Below, one piece after another: positions 20,287-29,858 of a DNA stretch of 64,000 bases. The stretch lies in the NCBI RefSeq assembly GCF_004364175.1, contig NZ_SNZW01000018.1, forward strand, positions 1-64,000. The letters are read 5' to 3'. The notes beneath the pieces were generated by a model that saw only the letters and a list, made by a program, of their open reading frames with translations, had not been told where the DNA came from and made no database searches. Source of the DNA: Maribacter caenipelagi. GTDB taxonomy: Bacteria; Bacteroidota; Bacteroidia; Flavobacteriales; Flavobacteriaceae. Made by a program: the position numbers and the translations under genes. The first letter of the stretch is position 1. Each line of letters starts with the position of its first letter.

Positions 20287-21024
20287 CTATTTTTCTAACT
20301 CCACCTCAATTACCATAGATTCCGGATCCTTCATCATCTCCAAGAAGTTAACTTCATGCACCATAGTTTTACCGTCCATAGAAAATGTAGCTTCTTCAAT
20401 ATTCGTAGATTTTACACGTCTTGGAAAATGATACTTGAACGTATAAGTAGAACCTGACAAAAACATTTCTGCACTTGCCAAACTATCTATACTTTGTTCA
20501 AACAACTCTTGATTTAAGATTACTGTCTCACGCTTAAAAGTGTTCTTTTTAAAACTATAATTGACAGTTGTTGTTTCTTCTGTAGCACCACCGGGCATTG
20601 TCTTACCACCTGCAATAGGACCAACTGAACTGGCATTTTGAAATGCATTGAAGGCATCATTTACTTCAGATACTTTTTTAAAGTCTGTAAACATATTAAA
20701 ATTCATAACTCCGCCTTCTGGATCGACTACCATTCGTAAACTAAAAGGCTCTAATCTTTTGAGCTTAGCTTGTTCCTCTGGCGATAACTGTGCTATGCTA
20801 TCCCTTTTTTCTCTTAATAAATCTTTAAAAACTAAAGTAGAATCTATTGCTTTATCTAATTCTGTAGAATCAGTTTCTGGTATCATTTGCATCATTTCAT
20901 TTCCATCAAAAAGAATGCTCATTTTACCAGACCCATCTTCATTGAAATAAATTTCTTCTGTAAAATTACAGGCAGCAACAAATACTGTTATGAAAACAAC
21001 AGTTAGAATTTTAAAAAATCTCAT
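20287..21024 (-). CDS. Lipoprotein of unknown function
   Basis: A 245-residue lipoprotein with lipobox Cys19 (VAAC). After the anchor comes EIYFNEDGSGKMSILFDGNEMMQMIP, a pattern I know from uncharacterised Bacteroidota lipoproteins, then a charged helical segment (residues ~70-95) and a beta-rich C-terminal half. No catalytic motif is visible. It lies between a YqaE/Pmp3 peptide gene (12 bp upstream) and lipB on the same strand, suggesting a three-gene transcript. Confidence 0.6.
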   Translation of the reverse strand: MRFFKILTVVFITVFVAACNFTEEIYFNEDGSGKMSILFDGNEMMQMIPETDSTELDKAIDSTLVFKDLLREKRDSIAQLSPEEQAKLKRLEPFSLRMVVDPEGGVMNFNMFTDFKKVSEVNDAFNAFQNASSVGPIAGGKTMPGGATEETTTVNYSFKKNTFKRETVILNQELFEQSIDSLASAEMFLSGSTYTFKYHFPRRVKSTNIEEATFSMDGKTMVHEVNFLEMMKDPESMVIEVELEK

Positions 21025-21035
21025 GTATTTAGGTT

Positions 21036-21191
21036 CTAGTTAGGATTATTCAATATGACCAATGCAGCGATTACACCTGGTACCCAGCCGCAAAAAGTCA
21101 AAAGTAGAACAATTACAAAAGATCCACAACCTTTACCTAGAACTGCTAAAGGAGGAAAAAATATGGCTAGTAATACTCGAATTAAACTCAT
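21036..21191 (-). CDS. YqaE/Pmp3 family small membrane protein
   Basis: A 51-residue protein found by reading the minus strand directly. Two hydrophobic segments (residues ~4-18 and ~24-46) are separated by GKGCGS, and the family marks FFPPLAVLGKGCGSF and the second-helix GWVPGVIAAL are present, matching the Pmp3/YqaE (UPF0057) family. Members are stress-responsive inner-membrane proteins thought to affect membrane potential. It precedes the lipoprotein gene by 12 bp on the same strand. Normal length for the family. Confidence 0.88.
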   Translation of the reverse strand: MSLIRVLLAIFFPPLAVLGKGCGSFVIVLLLTFCGWVPGVIAALVILNNPN

Positions 21192-21286
21192 TTGATTATT
21201 ATTTTGATTGATTGATGTACCTTATATGTCGCAATTACGCACGCTTTGTTACAAAATCCATTAATTTTATTACTTAGAACTTTTCA

Positions 21287-22339
21287 ATGCTCAGAACAGT
21301 ATTTTTTATTTTTATTTTTCTTTCCTGCTTCAAAGGGTTATCTCAATACAATTTCGAAGGTCAAATTGTCGACCAACAAAGCGAAAAAACCATTTACCTC
21401 TCTATCATTGAAGATTACCGAAAGTTTGGGAGAATTTCAATGGAACAGATTCTCAAAAAAACTACTACCGACTCTTTAGGGCATTTTAAATTCACAGGGG
21501 ATAATCTTAATAATGAAAATAGAATATATAGAATACATTTAGACGACTGTACTGAAGCCAATACCAATGCAGAACATTTTTTTGGCAGCTGTGAGCATAG
21601 CAGAAGTATTCTATTCATCGCCAATAATAATGACACCGTTATTTTCCCCACATCATTTGCGAACGAAGCCCTTTGCGAAATAACTTCTACTAACAGCAAA
21701 TCGGCCGCATTTTTAAATATTGATATATTAAAGGAAGAAATGGCTTTTGATTTTAGTGAATTTAGAAGTGATGCAAATAAAAAACTGAATTCTAAAAAAT
21801 GGTTCAAGACATTTCAGGAGCTCGGAGAAAATTTAAACGAACCCTTGGCCGAACTTTATATTTTCAATTTTTTATCAGACAAGCGGAATGAAACATATAC
21901 CTATTATCTAAAGGATATTGGCAAGACTAATTATTACAATGAACTTGGTGAGAGATTAGTATCCAACTATCCTAACGCATCATTTACCGATTTTTATCTA
22001 AACGAAATTAACATCGACCAACAATTAGCCAATAGAAATTCGCCTAGCTCTAATTACTGGAAATGGCTTCTACCTGCACTGCTTCTATTCTCTATTTCAT
22101 TGAATATATTTTTAATTTTGAGACAAAAAAGAACTTCACTCAACTTACACAAAGAGTCTTTAGCAAAGCTAACCGAGCAAGAAAATAACATTGTACGACA
22201 AATTCTAAAAAACAAAACCAACAAAGAAATTGCCGCAGTCATGTTTATTAGCGTAAGTACTGTAAAAACCCATATTAACAACGTTTACAAGAAACTAGAA
22301 GTAACATCAAGAGAAGAAATAAAGAAACGCTTTCAATAA
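21287..22339 (+). CDS. Membrane-tethered LuxR-type transcriptional regulator
   Basis: A 350-residue protein with a signal peptide (cut near LSQ), a periplasmic domain of about 235 residues, one membrane helix (residues ~258-279) and a cytoplasmic LuxR/GerE helix-turn-helix at the C-terminus (residues ~293-350: LTEQENNIVRQIL, TNKEIAAVMFISVSTVKTHI). This is a one-component layout in which the sensing domain is outside and the DNA-binding domain stays tethered. The first periplasmic part (YNFEGQIVDQQSEKTIYLSI) looks like a short beta-sandwich. It could regulate the thioredoxin-like gene about 105 bp downstream, but no operator was identified. Confidence 0.75.
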   Translation: MLRTVFFIFIFLSCFKGLSQYNFEGQIVDQQSEKTIYLSIIEDYRKFGRISMEQILKKTTTDSLGHFKFTGDNLNNENRIYRIHLDDCTEANTNAEHFFGSCEHSRSILFIANNNDTVIFPTSFANEALCEITSTNSKSAAFLNIDILKEEMAFDFSEFRSDANKKLNSKKWFKTFQELGENLNEPLAELYIFNFLSDKRNETYTYYLKDIGKTNYYNELGERLVSNYPNASFTDFYLNEINIDQQLANRNSPSSNYWKWLLPALLLFSISLNIFLILRQKRTSLNLHKESLAKLTEQENNIVRQILKNKTNKEIAAVMFISVSTVKTHINNVYKKLEVTSREEIKKRFQ

Positions 22340-22444
22340 AATTTTAAATTTCCACCTAGGGTCTAGTACCCATTTCCACCCTTATATATCAAGCTTTCAT
22401 TAATAATTTCATGAATTTTCAGGTCTAATCTTAAACCGAAAATC

Positions 22445-23008
22445 ATGAAATTATCATCGTTAATTATCACCTTATTTTTAAGCTACGCCATCAATATCAA
22501 CGCTCAAAAAATCAATCAAGAGGTAAATATTGAGAATCAACAAGCATTTTTATTGGGAGAAATTACTATAGATGCACTTTCATCTAACACCTACAAACCA
22601 TGGTATGAACAAAACTTTGAAAACTATGAAACCGACCAAAACAATATTGAGGTATTTAAAGACAAACTATCATCATTTAAGATTTTGATTTTTATGGGCA
22701 CCTGGTGTGGCGATAGTAGGCGCGAAGTTCCTAGATTTCTTAAAATTCTAAAATCTGCAAACTACCCTATAGAGAACTTAAAAATTGTTGCCCTAGATAA
22801 ACGTAAAGAATCGTACAAGAAGAGTCCGCAAGGTGAAGAATGGGGACTCAACATACGCAGAGTTCCCACCTTTATCTTTTATAAATACGGAAGAGAAGTA
22901 AACAGAATCATTGAAACGCCCATAACAACCTTAGAGAATGATATCTTAAAAATTATTTCGCAACAGGAATACATTCCCAATTATACGTCATCATTACATT
23001 TCGATTAA
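22445..23008 (+). CDS. Secreted thioredoxin-fold protein with a single-Cys CGDS motif
   Basis: A 187-residue exported protein (signal peptide cut near INAQ) with a thioredoxin fold: LIFMGTWCGD (Cys88), then the cis-proline segment RRVPTFIF. The usual CxxC is replaced by C-G-D-S, so Ser91 stands where the resolving cysteine would be. It therefore probably cannot act as a classic dithiol oxidoreductase; a monothiol or peroxidatic role, or a structural one, is possible. Such WCGDSRREVP proteins recur in Flavobacteria. It is followed by a broken SGNH-hydrolase gene. Confidence 0.75.
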   Translation: MKLSSLIITLFLSYAININAQKINQEVNIENQQAFLLGEITIDALSSNTYKPWYEQNFENYETDQNNIEVFKDKLSSFKILIFMGTWCGDSRREVPRFLKILKSANYPIENLKIVALDKRKESYKKSPQGEEWGLNIRRVPTFIFYKYGREVNRIIETPITTLENDILKIISQQEYIPNYTSSLHFD

Positions 23009-23096
23009 TAATATTCAACAATCCATTACCGGTGATTAATTGAGTATTTTATCCTAACTTTTAAAACTTTCGCAAAAGTTATTACGCTAAGTTATC

Positions 23097-23779
23097 ATGA
23101 AATACTCACACCTTATTTATAAATTGACCTTAGTTAGTTTTCTGTTTAGCTTTTTACCATCATGCAGCCAGACCAAGGAAATAAGATCAGCGCAAATAGC
23201 AGAAGACACAAACAATTAGGTGAAAGTGTAGCTTTTGAAAATAGCTTTCCTGCTCAGTAAAGTACTAGAATAGAAGAAAACAAAAATCGTGTAGTCAATA
23301 CAACCATTATTGCACAAACGGGTTGGAGAACAGACCAACTTATCTCTTCTGTTAGTGGTAGAGAATCTGCTGACTATAATTTAGTAACTTTGTTAATCGG
23401 CGTAAACAACCAGTTTAAATCGAGACCTTTTTCTCAATATGAAACCGAATTTACGGTCCTTTTAAATAAAGTTATTAGTCTAGCAGGCAATGACTCAAAT
23501 AAGGTTATTGTACTCTCAATTCCTGATTATTACTTTACTCCGTACGGACAAAGTAATGGTAATCAACAAATCTCAACTGAACTTGACGAATACAACTATT
23601 TTGCAAAATCTACAGCGAAAGCAAAAGGAGTTACTTTTCTTGATATTACCGACATTACCCGAAAAGGATTAAACGAAATGGAATTGGTCGCTACTGACGG
23701 TTTGCATCCATCGGTACTAGCATATGAAAAATTTGTTGAAAGACTCTATCCTTTAGTGTCTACAAGATTGAAAGATTAA
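23097..23779 (+). pseudogene. Broken SGNH/GDSL hydrolase lipoprotein gene
   Basis: The ATG at 23097 starts a lipoprotein signal (MKYSHLIYK... LPSC lipobox) that stops at a TAG (23217-23219) after 40 codons. In another frame, from 23219, LGESVAFENSFPAQ continues the family but meets a TAA at 23258-23260. After it the same frame runs open to 23779 and keeps TGWRTDQL, the NN of LIGVNNQF, and DGLHPS (Asp/His of the catalytic dyad). The GDS(Y/L) block with the nucleophile serine is missing, as if a few tens of bases were deleted at the frame change. An open frame from the TTG at 23390 exists but lacks the nucleophile block. The gene is therefore most likely dead. Confidence 0.8.
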
Positions 23780-23798
23780 GTCATATCGATTATATTTG
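23768..23798 (+). promoter_or_regulatory. lysS promoter
   Basis: TTG at 23768-23770, 20 bases, then TATATTTG at 23791-23798, matching the Bacteroidota consensus. It overlaps the 3' end of the broken hydrolase gene. The start codon of lysS is at 23819, so the leader would be only about 12-15 nucleotides. Confidence 0.7.
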
Positions 23799-23818
23799 CC
23801 AGCTAAATAAACGACGGC

Positions 23819-25510
23819 ATGCAATTATCGGAGCAAGAGCTTATCAGAAGAGAAAAATTGGAAAAATTAAGAGCACTGGGTATTAATCCTTATCCCGCTG
23901 CTTTATACCCTTTAAATTCCACATCGGCAAGTATAAAAACCAATTACGAAGAAGGCAAACAGGTTATTGTTGCCGGTAGACTTATGTCTCGTCGTATTCA
24001 AGGTAAGGCTTCTTTTGCCGAGCTTCAAGATAGTACCGGTCGTATTCAAGTTTATTTTAACAGAGATGAAATTTGCACTGGCGAAGACAAAACCTTGTAC
24101 AACGATGTTTACAAGAAATTGCTGGATATTGGTGACATCATCGGTATTGAAGGTGATCTCTTTACCACTCAGGTTGGTGAAAAAACCATTATGGTGAAAA
24201 AATTTACCATGTTGAGCAAATCGCTTAGGCCCCTACCATTACCTAAAAAAGATGCGGAAGGTAATGTATATGATGAATTTAACGACCCAGAATTACGCTA
24301 CCGTCAACGTTATGTAGATTTAGTAGTGAATCCAAAGGTGAAAGAAACGTTCATTAAAAGAACCAAAATCACCAATAGTATTCGTGAGTTCTATAACGAC
24401 AAGGGTTACTTAGAGGTTGAGACTCCTATTCTGCAACCTATACCTGGTGGTGCAACTGCACGACCTTTTTTAACACACCATAATGCACTGAATATTCCTT
24501 TGTACTTAAGAATTGCCAACGAGCTTTACCTTAAACGATTAATAGTTGGTGGGTTCGATGGTGTTTATGAATTCTCTAAGGATTTTAGAAACGAAGGAAT
24601 GGACCGTACCCATAACCCAGAATTTACCGTAATGGAATTGTATGTTGCATACAAAGATTACAACTGGATGATGGATACCACAGAGAAATTATTGGAGAAA
24701 ATTGCCATGGATTCTAACGGTACCACAAAAATAACGGTAGGAAAGCATGAAATTGAATTCAAGGCTCCGTATGCGCGTGTGCCAATTCTTGAAGCTATAA
24801 AAATACATACTGGTTATGATGTTGCAGGCATGCCAGAAGACGAATTACGCGAAACCGCTAAGAAATTAGGTTTAGAGGTCGACGATACTATGGGCGTCGG
24901 TAAACTGATCGATGAAATTTTTGGTGAAAAATGTGAGCACCACTACGTGCAACCAACATTTATCACGGACTACCCAAAAGAAATGAGTCCGTTGACCAAA
25001 GAACACAGAGACAACCCTGCATTGACCGAGCGTTTTGAGCTTATGGTAAATGGTAAAGAGCTGGCTAACGCTTACTCTGAGCTTAATGACCCTATAGACC
25101 AAAGAGAACGTTTTGAAGAGCAATTGAAACTTTCTGAAAAGGGAGATGACGAGGCAATGTTCATTGACCAAGATTTTCTTAGAGCTCTTGAATATGGTAT
25201 GCCACCAACTTCTGGTATCGGTATCGGTATTGACCGTTTGGTGATGTTGATGACCAATAATGCATCTATACAAGAAGTATTGTTTTTCCCTCAAATGAGA
25301 CCTGAGAAGAAGCCTTTACAATTATCTGAAAACGAAAAGGTAATTTTCGATATTCTAAAGGGCGAAAAGAAGATGGAACTTGACACCCTTAAAACGAAGT
25401 CTGACTTAAGTAACAAAGCTTGGGACAAAGGCATCAAAGGAATCACAAAGCAGCAATTAGCAAAAATTTACAAAGAAGACGGCGTTCTCTATGTTGAAAT
25501 TTTGAAATAG
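23819..25510 (+). CDS. lysS: Lysyl-tRNA synthetase (class II)
   Basis: A 563-residue cytoplasmic enzyme that charges tRNA-Lys. The OB-fold anticodon-binding domain (residues ~45-150, VAGRLMSRRIQGKASFAELQD) precedes the class II catalytic core with motif 2 (DFRNEGMDRTHNPEFTVMELY) and motif 3 (GIGIGIDRLVML). A C-terminal extension of about 60 residues after the core (ENEKVIFDILKGEKK...) makes it longer than the ~505 residues of E. coli LysS, as is usual in Bacteroidota. It has its own promoter and is followed by a transporter gene. Confidence 0.96.
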   Translation: MQLSEQELIRREKLEKLRALGINPYPAALYPLNSTSASIKTNYEEGKQVIVAGRLMSRRIQGKASFAELQDSTGRIQVYFNRDEICTGEDKTLYNDVYKKLLDIGDIIGIEGDLFTTQVGEKTIMVKKFTMLSKSLRPLPLPKKDAEGNVYDEFNDPELRYRQRYVDLVVNPKVKETFIKRTKITNSIREFYNDKGYLEVETPILQPIPGGATARPFLTHHNALNIPLYLRIANELYLKRLIVGGFDGVYEFSKDFRNEGMDRTHNPEFTVMELYVAYKDYNWMMDTTEKLLEKIAMDSNGTTKITVGKHEIEFKAPYARVPILEAIKIHTGYDVAGMPEDELRETAKKLGLEVDDTMGVGKLIDEIFGEKCEHHYVQPTFITDYPKEMSPLTKEHRDNPALTERFELMVNGKELANAYSELNDPIDQRERFEEQLKLSEKGDDEAMFIDQDFLRALEYGMPPTSGIGIGIDRLVMLMTNNASIQEVLFFPQMRPEKKPLQLSENEKVIFDILKGEKKMELDTLKTKSDLSNKAWDKGIKGITKQQLAKIYKEDGVLYVEILK

Positions 25511-25564
25511 CGGTTAACGAATAGCTAAAAAATAGTAGCTTAGAAGCTGGCTAAACCAACCAGC

Positions 25565-26995
25565 ATGAACTTAAGTAGAAAAATAGGTCTGTTTACGGGT
25601 CCTATCATATTTTTTATTATCATTCTTTTACCCAATGTACTCATCTCTGAAAATGCAGACGCAGTCATAGCTGTTGCACTTTGGATGGTTATTTGGTGGG
25701 TTACCGAGGCGGTTTCTATTTCTGTAACCGCATTGCTGCCCCTACTCCTTTTCCCTATATTAAAAGTAATGCCCATTGGCGATGTTGGAGCAAATTATGG
25801 CAGTCCTATAGTCTTTCTATTTTTTGGAGGTTTTGTCATGGCATTGGCTTTAGAGAAAGTTAATCTTCACAAACGTATTGCCTTGAATATCATTAGACTT
25901 ATGGGAACAACGGCGAATAAAGTAGTTCTTGGTTTTATGATCGCTACCGCTGTTTTAAGTATGTGGATCAGTAATACGGCGAGTACCGTAGTCATGCTAC
26001 CCATTGCCATGTCGGTTATTAATTTACTGATAGAAGATGAAGACGGATTTACAAAGCGAGACCGTAATTTTGCCCTGAGCGTAATGCTGGGAATTGCCTT
26101 TTCTGCCAATGCAGGTGGTATCGCAACTGTTATCGGCACCCCGCCAAATTCAGTGCTAATTGGCTTATTAGAAAATGAATACAATATTGAAATATCATTT
26201 CTTAAATGGATGATTATTGGACTACCATTCTCCCTTATCATGATTTCCATTTGCTATCTTGTTCTGGTAAAAGCCTTCTTTCCTACTCAAGGCTTAAAAT
26301 TTAAAGCATCAAAAACCATTATTCATGAGGAGCTATACAAACTAGGCCCCACATCAGGGAAAGAAAAAATGGTACTAACCATATTCGGAGTTACTATTTT
26401 TCTTTGGGTCTTTAGAACATTGATCAATTCCATATTTCCAAGTTTAGGATTAACTGACACACTAATCAGCATGTTCGCTGCTATTGCACTCTTTACATTT
26501 CCCTTCAGTCTTAAAAATGGTGATTTCATTTTAGAATGGAAAGACACTCAAAAGCTAGCCTGGGGAATTCTAATATTATTTGGTGGCGGACTCTCATTAG
26601 CAAAAGGCATGTCGGTTTCTGGTATTGTTGATTTAGTAGCGGAAGTTATAGGGCAAAGCGATCTGAGCATATTACTAACAGCGTCTTTATTGATTTTACT
26701 AATGTTGTTCATGACCGAGCTAATGAGCAACGTAGCACTTGTAGCTGTTCTAGCCCCGGTAGTTGCAGGTATTGCCATTGGTCTAGGCTTACCCATCACT
26801 TATTTACTTATACCTATTACCATTGCCAGTAGCTGTGCCTTTATGCTGCCCATGGCAACACCTCCAAATGCTATCGTTTTTGCCAGTGGATACATTAAAG
26901 TTCATGAAATGGCACGTGCGGGTATTATCCTAAACCTTATTGCCGTGTTTTTATTAATTGGATTATTCCAATTTGTGCTTCCGTGGTTGTTCTAA
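25565..26995 (+). CDS. SLC13/DASS family sodium-coupled anion symporter
   Basis: A 476-residue inner-membrane protein with about 11-12 hydrophobic helices. The two family signature loops are present: SNTAST (residues ~137-142) and the C-terminal TPPNAIVFASGYI, plus IGTPPNSVLIG in the first half. Members carry dicarboxylates, citrate or sulfate together with sodium; which one cannot be told from the sequence. It follows lysS by 55 bp on the same strand and ends before a hairpin terminator. Confidence 0.88.
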   Translation: MNLSRKIGLFTGPIIFFIIILLPNVLISENADAVIAVALWMVIWWVTEAVSISVTALLPLLLFPILKVMPIGDVGANYGSPIVFLFFGGFVMALALEKVNLHKRIALNIIRLMGTTANKVVLGFMIATAVLSMWISNTASTVVMLPIAMSVINLLIEDEDGFTKRDRNFALSVMLGIAFSANAGGIATVIGTPPNSVLIGLLENEYNIEISFLKWMIIGLPFSLIMISICYLVLVKAFFPTQGLKFKASKTIIHEELYKLGPTSGKEKMVLTIFGVTIFLWVFRTLINSIFPSLGLTDTLISMFAAIALFTFPFSLKNGDFILEWKDTQKLAWGILILFGGGLSLAKGMSVSGIVDLVAEVIGQSDLSILLTASLLILLMLFMTELMSNVALVAVLAPVVAGIAIGLGLPITYLLIPITIASSCAFMLPMATPPNAIVFASGYIKVHEMARAGIILNLIAVFLLIGLFQFVLPWLF

Positions 26996-27010
26996 GAATC
27001 ATCTAAAAAA

Positions 27011-27041
27011 ATAAAGCCTTTGCAATTGCAAAGACTTTATA
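27011..27041 (+). terminator. Hairpin terminator after the SLC13 gene
   Basis: A dyad of ATAAAG-c-CTTTGCAA and TTGCAAAG-a-CTTTAT with one internal mismatch lies 15 bp past the stop codon. It lacks a long T run, so efficiency is uncertain. Confidence 0.5.
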
Positions 27042-27188
27042 ATCGACTAATTCAGAAATGAAAAAATGTTTATTCCTACTTAATAGACGTCATTATCTGT
27101 GTATTGTTACAAATAGGCTTAAGAAATTATTAACTATTTGTTCCAGATATTATTTCAATCTTTGAAAGATTACCAAACTAACTCACAA

Positions 27189-29678
27189 ATGAAAAGAAAA
27201 TTACTAGTAAAATTATTGCTATTTGTATGTGTTTTCGGCTACCAGAATGCCGAAGCCCAAATTTTTAAAAAGAAGAAAAAAGATACGGAGCAAGAATCTA
27301 AAAAACCTTCAAAAGATAAAATTCAACCTTACGATAAGGTTATTACCAAAGATGCCGTTAGTGATGCCGGACTTTTTACTACGCATGTAGTTGACGATAA
27401 TCACTTTTTTGAAATTCCCGATTCCCTTTTCAATAAAGAAATGCTGATGGTAAGCCGAATGTCTAAAACTGCATCGGGCATTGGTTTTGGTGGTGGTAAA
27501 ATAAACACTCAGGTTTTACGATGGGAAAAGAAAGACAAAAAAGTATTGCTTCGTGTAGTATCTCATGATGTAGTTGCTGCAGATTCTTTACCAGTACATG
27601 AAGCAGTGGTAAATTCAAACTTTGAACCCGTTTTATATTCCTTCGACATTAAGGCTGTTCAAAAAGATTCTCTTAACCCCACTACCGTTATTGAAGTCAA
27701 CGATATTTTCATAAAAGATACCAAAGCTTTTGGTATGCCAGATAGATTTAGAAAAAGATACAAGGTATCTCGCTTAGATGAAGGTAGAGGCTATATTGAA
27801 TCTATTAAGAGTTACCCTTTAAATGTTGAAGTACGCCACGTAAAAACGTATTTGGCAAGTGCTGCTCCCAGTAACCAAACGCTAGGTTCTATTTCTGTAG
27901 AAATTAATAACTCTATGGTATTATTACCTGAAGAACAAATGAAACGCAGATACTTTGACGAACGTGTTGGTTGGTTTGCTCGTGGTCAAGTAGATTATGG
28001 TTTAGAAGCCCAAGAAAGTAAGACTATCAAATTTTTAGACAGATGGCGTTTAGAAGTGAAAGATGAAGATCTCGAAAAATATAAGAACGGTGAACTTGTA
28101 GAACCTAAGAAACAAATTATCTATTATGTAGATAGAGCTACCCCTAAAAAATGGATACCGTTTATTAAACAAGGTATTGAAGATTGGCAAGTTGCTTTTG
28201 AAGCTGCAGGTTTTAAAAATGCAATTATTGCAAAAGAACCACCTACTGCAGAAGAAGACCCAGAGTGGTCTCCTGAAGATATACGCTATTCTGTAGTACG
28301 TTACTTAGCATCACCAATACCAAATGCAAACGGACCTCATGTTAGTGACCCTCGTAGCGGTGAAATTTTAGAATCTGATATTAATTGGTACCATAATGTA
28401 ATGACTCTTTTGAGAAATTGGTACTTTGTACAAACAGCGGCTATTAACCCGGCAGCTAGAGGAGTATCTTTTGACGATGATGTAATGGGTCGCTTAATTC
28501 GTTTTGTATCGTCTCACGAAGTTGGTCATACCTTAGGTCTACCGCACAACATGGGTAGTAGTGTTGCATACCCTGTAGATTCTTTACGTTCAAAAATTTT
28601 TACTCAGAAATATGGTACGGCTCCATCTATTATGGACTATGCGCGTTTTAATTATATAGCACAACCTGGTGATGAAGGTGTGGCATTAATGCCAGATATT
28701 GGTGTTTACGACAAGTACGCTATTCAATGGGGATACAAACCTATACCGAATACCACTGCTGAAGAAGAAAAATCTACTTTAGACAAATGGATTATGGCTC
28801 ATGCCGGTGATCCACTATATAGATTTGGTCACCAACAGGTAGGTGATATCGTTGATCCTAGCTCACAAACCGAAGATTTAGGTGATGATGCCATGAAAGC
28901 TAGCGAATACGGTATTGCCAATCTTAAAAGGATCGTTCCAAAATTAATTGAGTGGACCGCAGAAGATGGTAAAACATACGAAGACCTTGACAAACTATAC
29001 GGTCAAGTATTCTCTCAATTCAATAGATACATGGGTCACGTTTCCAACAATATTGGCGGAGTTTATGAAAACCACAAGACCTATGACCAAGAAGGTGCTG
29101 TTTACACAGCTGTACCAAAAGAAAAACAACAAAGAGCTATGGCTTTTCTTCACGAACAACTCTTCGAAACCCCAATGTGGATGTTGGATCAAGATATTTT
29201 GGAGCGCACAGAATACTCCGGCTTCTTAGAGCAAATGCGTTCTATGCAAGTACGTACCCTTAATAATGTACTTGGTTTAGGCAAAATGGCACGTTTGATC
29301 GAAAATGAGACTGTAAATGAAGACAATTCTTATTCTTTGGCACAAATGATGAGCGAATTAAGAAAAGGTATTTGGTCTGAAGCTAAATCTGGAAAAGCCA
29401 TTGACACCTATAGAAGAAACCTTCAAAAAGCCCATATAGATCGCTTAGAATATTTGTTGACAGCAGATAATCAAGCCAAAGCTTCTGATTTCGGTGGCTA
29501 CAGAAAATCAACAGTTGTCAACACTAGCCAATCTGACATTAGAACAATTACAAGGGCAGAACTGAACATTTTAAAGCGCGATATTAGAAACGCGAGGAAT
29601 AGAAACTCTGATATGATGACGAAATATCATTACGACGATGTTTCTGAGCGTATTAACGTCATTTTAGACCCTAAATAA
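27189..29678 (+). CDS. Secreted zinc metalloprotease (DUF5117/DUF5118 family)
   Basis: An 829-residue protein from the ATG at 27189, which opens a signal peptide (MKRKLLVK... cut near AEAQ); a longer reading from 27138 adds 17 codons that spoil it. The metzincin zinc site HEVGHTLGLPH gives His443, His447 and His453 with catalytic Glu444, and SIMDYARFNY downstream probably forms the Met-turn. The layout (N-terminal DUF5118, DUF5117, then catalytic and C-terminal helical domain) fits the large zinc-dependent metalloproteases common in Bacteroidota. It is exported, without lipobox or T9SS domain, so probably periplasmic. Natural substrate is unknown. Confidence 0.88.
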   Translation: MKRKLLVKLLLFVCVFGYQNAEAQIFKKKKKDTEQESKKPSKDKIQPYDKVITKDAVSDAGLFTTHVVDDNHFFEIPDSLFNKEMLMVSRMSKTASGIGFGGGKINTQVLRWEKKDKKVLLRVVSHDVVAADSLPVHEAVVNSNFEPVLYSFDIKAVQKDSLNPTTVIEVNDIFIKDTKAFGMPDRFRKRYKVSRLDEGRGYIESIKSYPLNVEVRHVKTYLASAAPSNQTLGSISVEINNSMVLLPEEQMKRRYFDERVGWFARGQVDYGLEAQESKTIKFLDRWRLEVKDEDLEKYKNGELVEPKKQIIYYVDRATPKKWIPFIKQGIEDWQVAFEAAGFKNAIIAKEPPTAEEDPEWSPEDIRYSVVRYLASPIPNANGPHVSDPRSGEILESDINWYHNVMTLLRNWYFVQTAAINPAARGVSFDDDVMGRLIRFVSSHEVGHTLGLPHNMGSSVAYPVDSLRSKIFTQKYGTAPSIMDYARFNYIAQPGDEGVALMPDIGVYDKYAIQWGYKPIPNTTAEEEKSTLDKWIMAHAGDPLYRFGHQQVGDIVDPSSQTEDLGDDAMKASEYGIANLKRIVPKLIEWTAEDGKTYEDLDKLYGQVFSQFNRYMGHVSNNIGGVYENHKTYDQEGAVYTAVPKEKQQRAMAFLHEQLFETPMWMLDQDILERTEYSGFLEQMRSMQVRTLNNVLGLGKMARLIENETVNEDNSYSLAQMMSELRKGIWSEAKSGKAIDTYRRNLQKAHIDRLEYLLTADNQAKASDFGGYRKSTVVNTSQSDIRTITRAELNILKRDIRNARNRNSDMMTKYHYDDVSERINVILDPK

Positions 29679-29779
29679 ATAGTCGTTGAAATACCAATTT
29701 TGAACCTCTATCGATGAAAAACCTATATCATCGACGAATGAAATGTATTAACCACATTTTAAATATTCTAGACATCAAA

Positions 29780-29810
29780 AAAAGCCCATTACACAACAAT
29801 GGGCTTTTTC
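29780..29810 (+). terminator. Rho-independent terminator
   Basis: An 11-bp stem (AAAAGCCCATT with AATGGGCTTTT) around a loop of about eight bases, followed by T, about 100 bp past the metalloprotease stop codon. Confidence 0.85.
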
Positions 29811-29858
29811 ATGCGTTATTCTTTTTTAGATTAGCAATGAATTTAAAACCCCCAAATC

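Noticed and set aside
23390-23779. Independent 129-residue protein
   Set aside because: It is the intact tail of the broken SGNH hydrolase, lacks the nucleophile block and would have to start at a TTG inside a conserved motif.
24872-25294. 140-codon minus-strand frame inside lysS
   Set aside because: It lies antisense within a strongly conserved synthetase core and has no start signal or family.
29714-29858. Open frame starting at an ATG at 29714
   Set aside because: It runs through a strong terminator hairpin and has no recognisable features.
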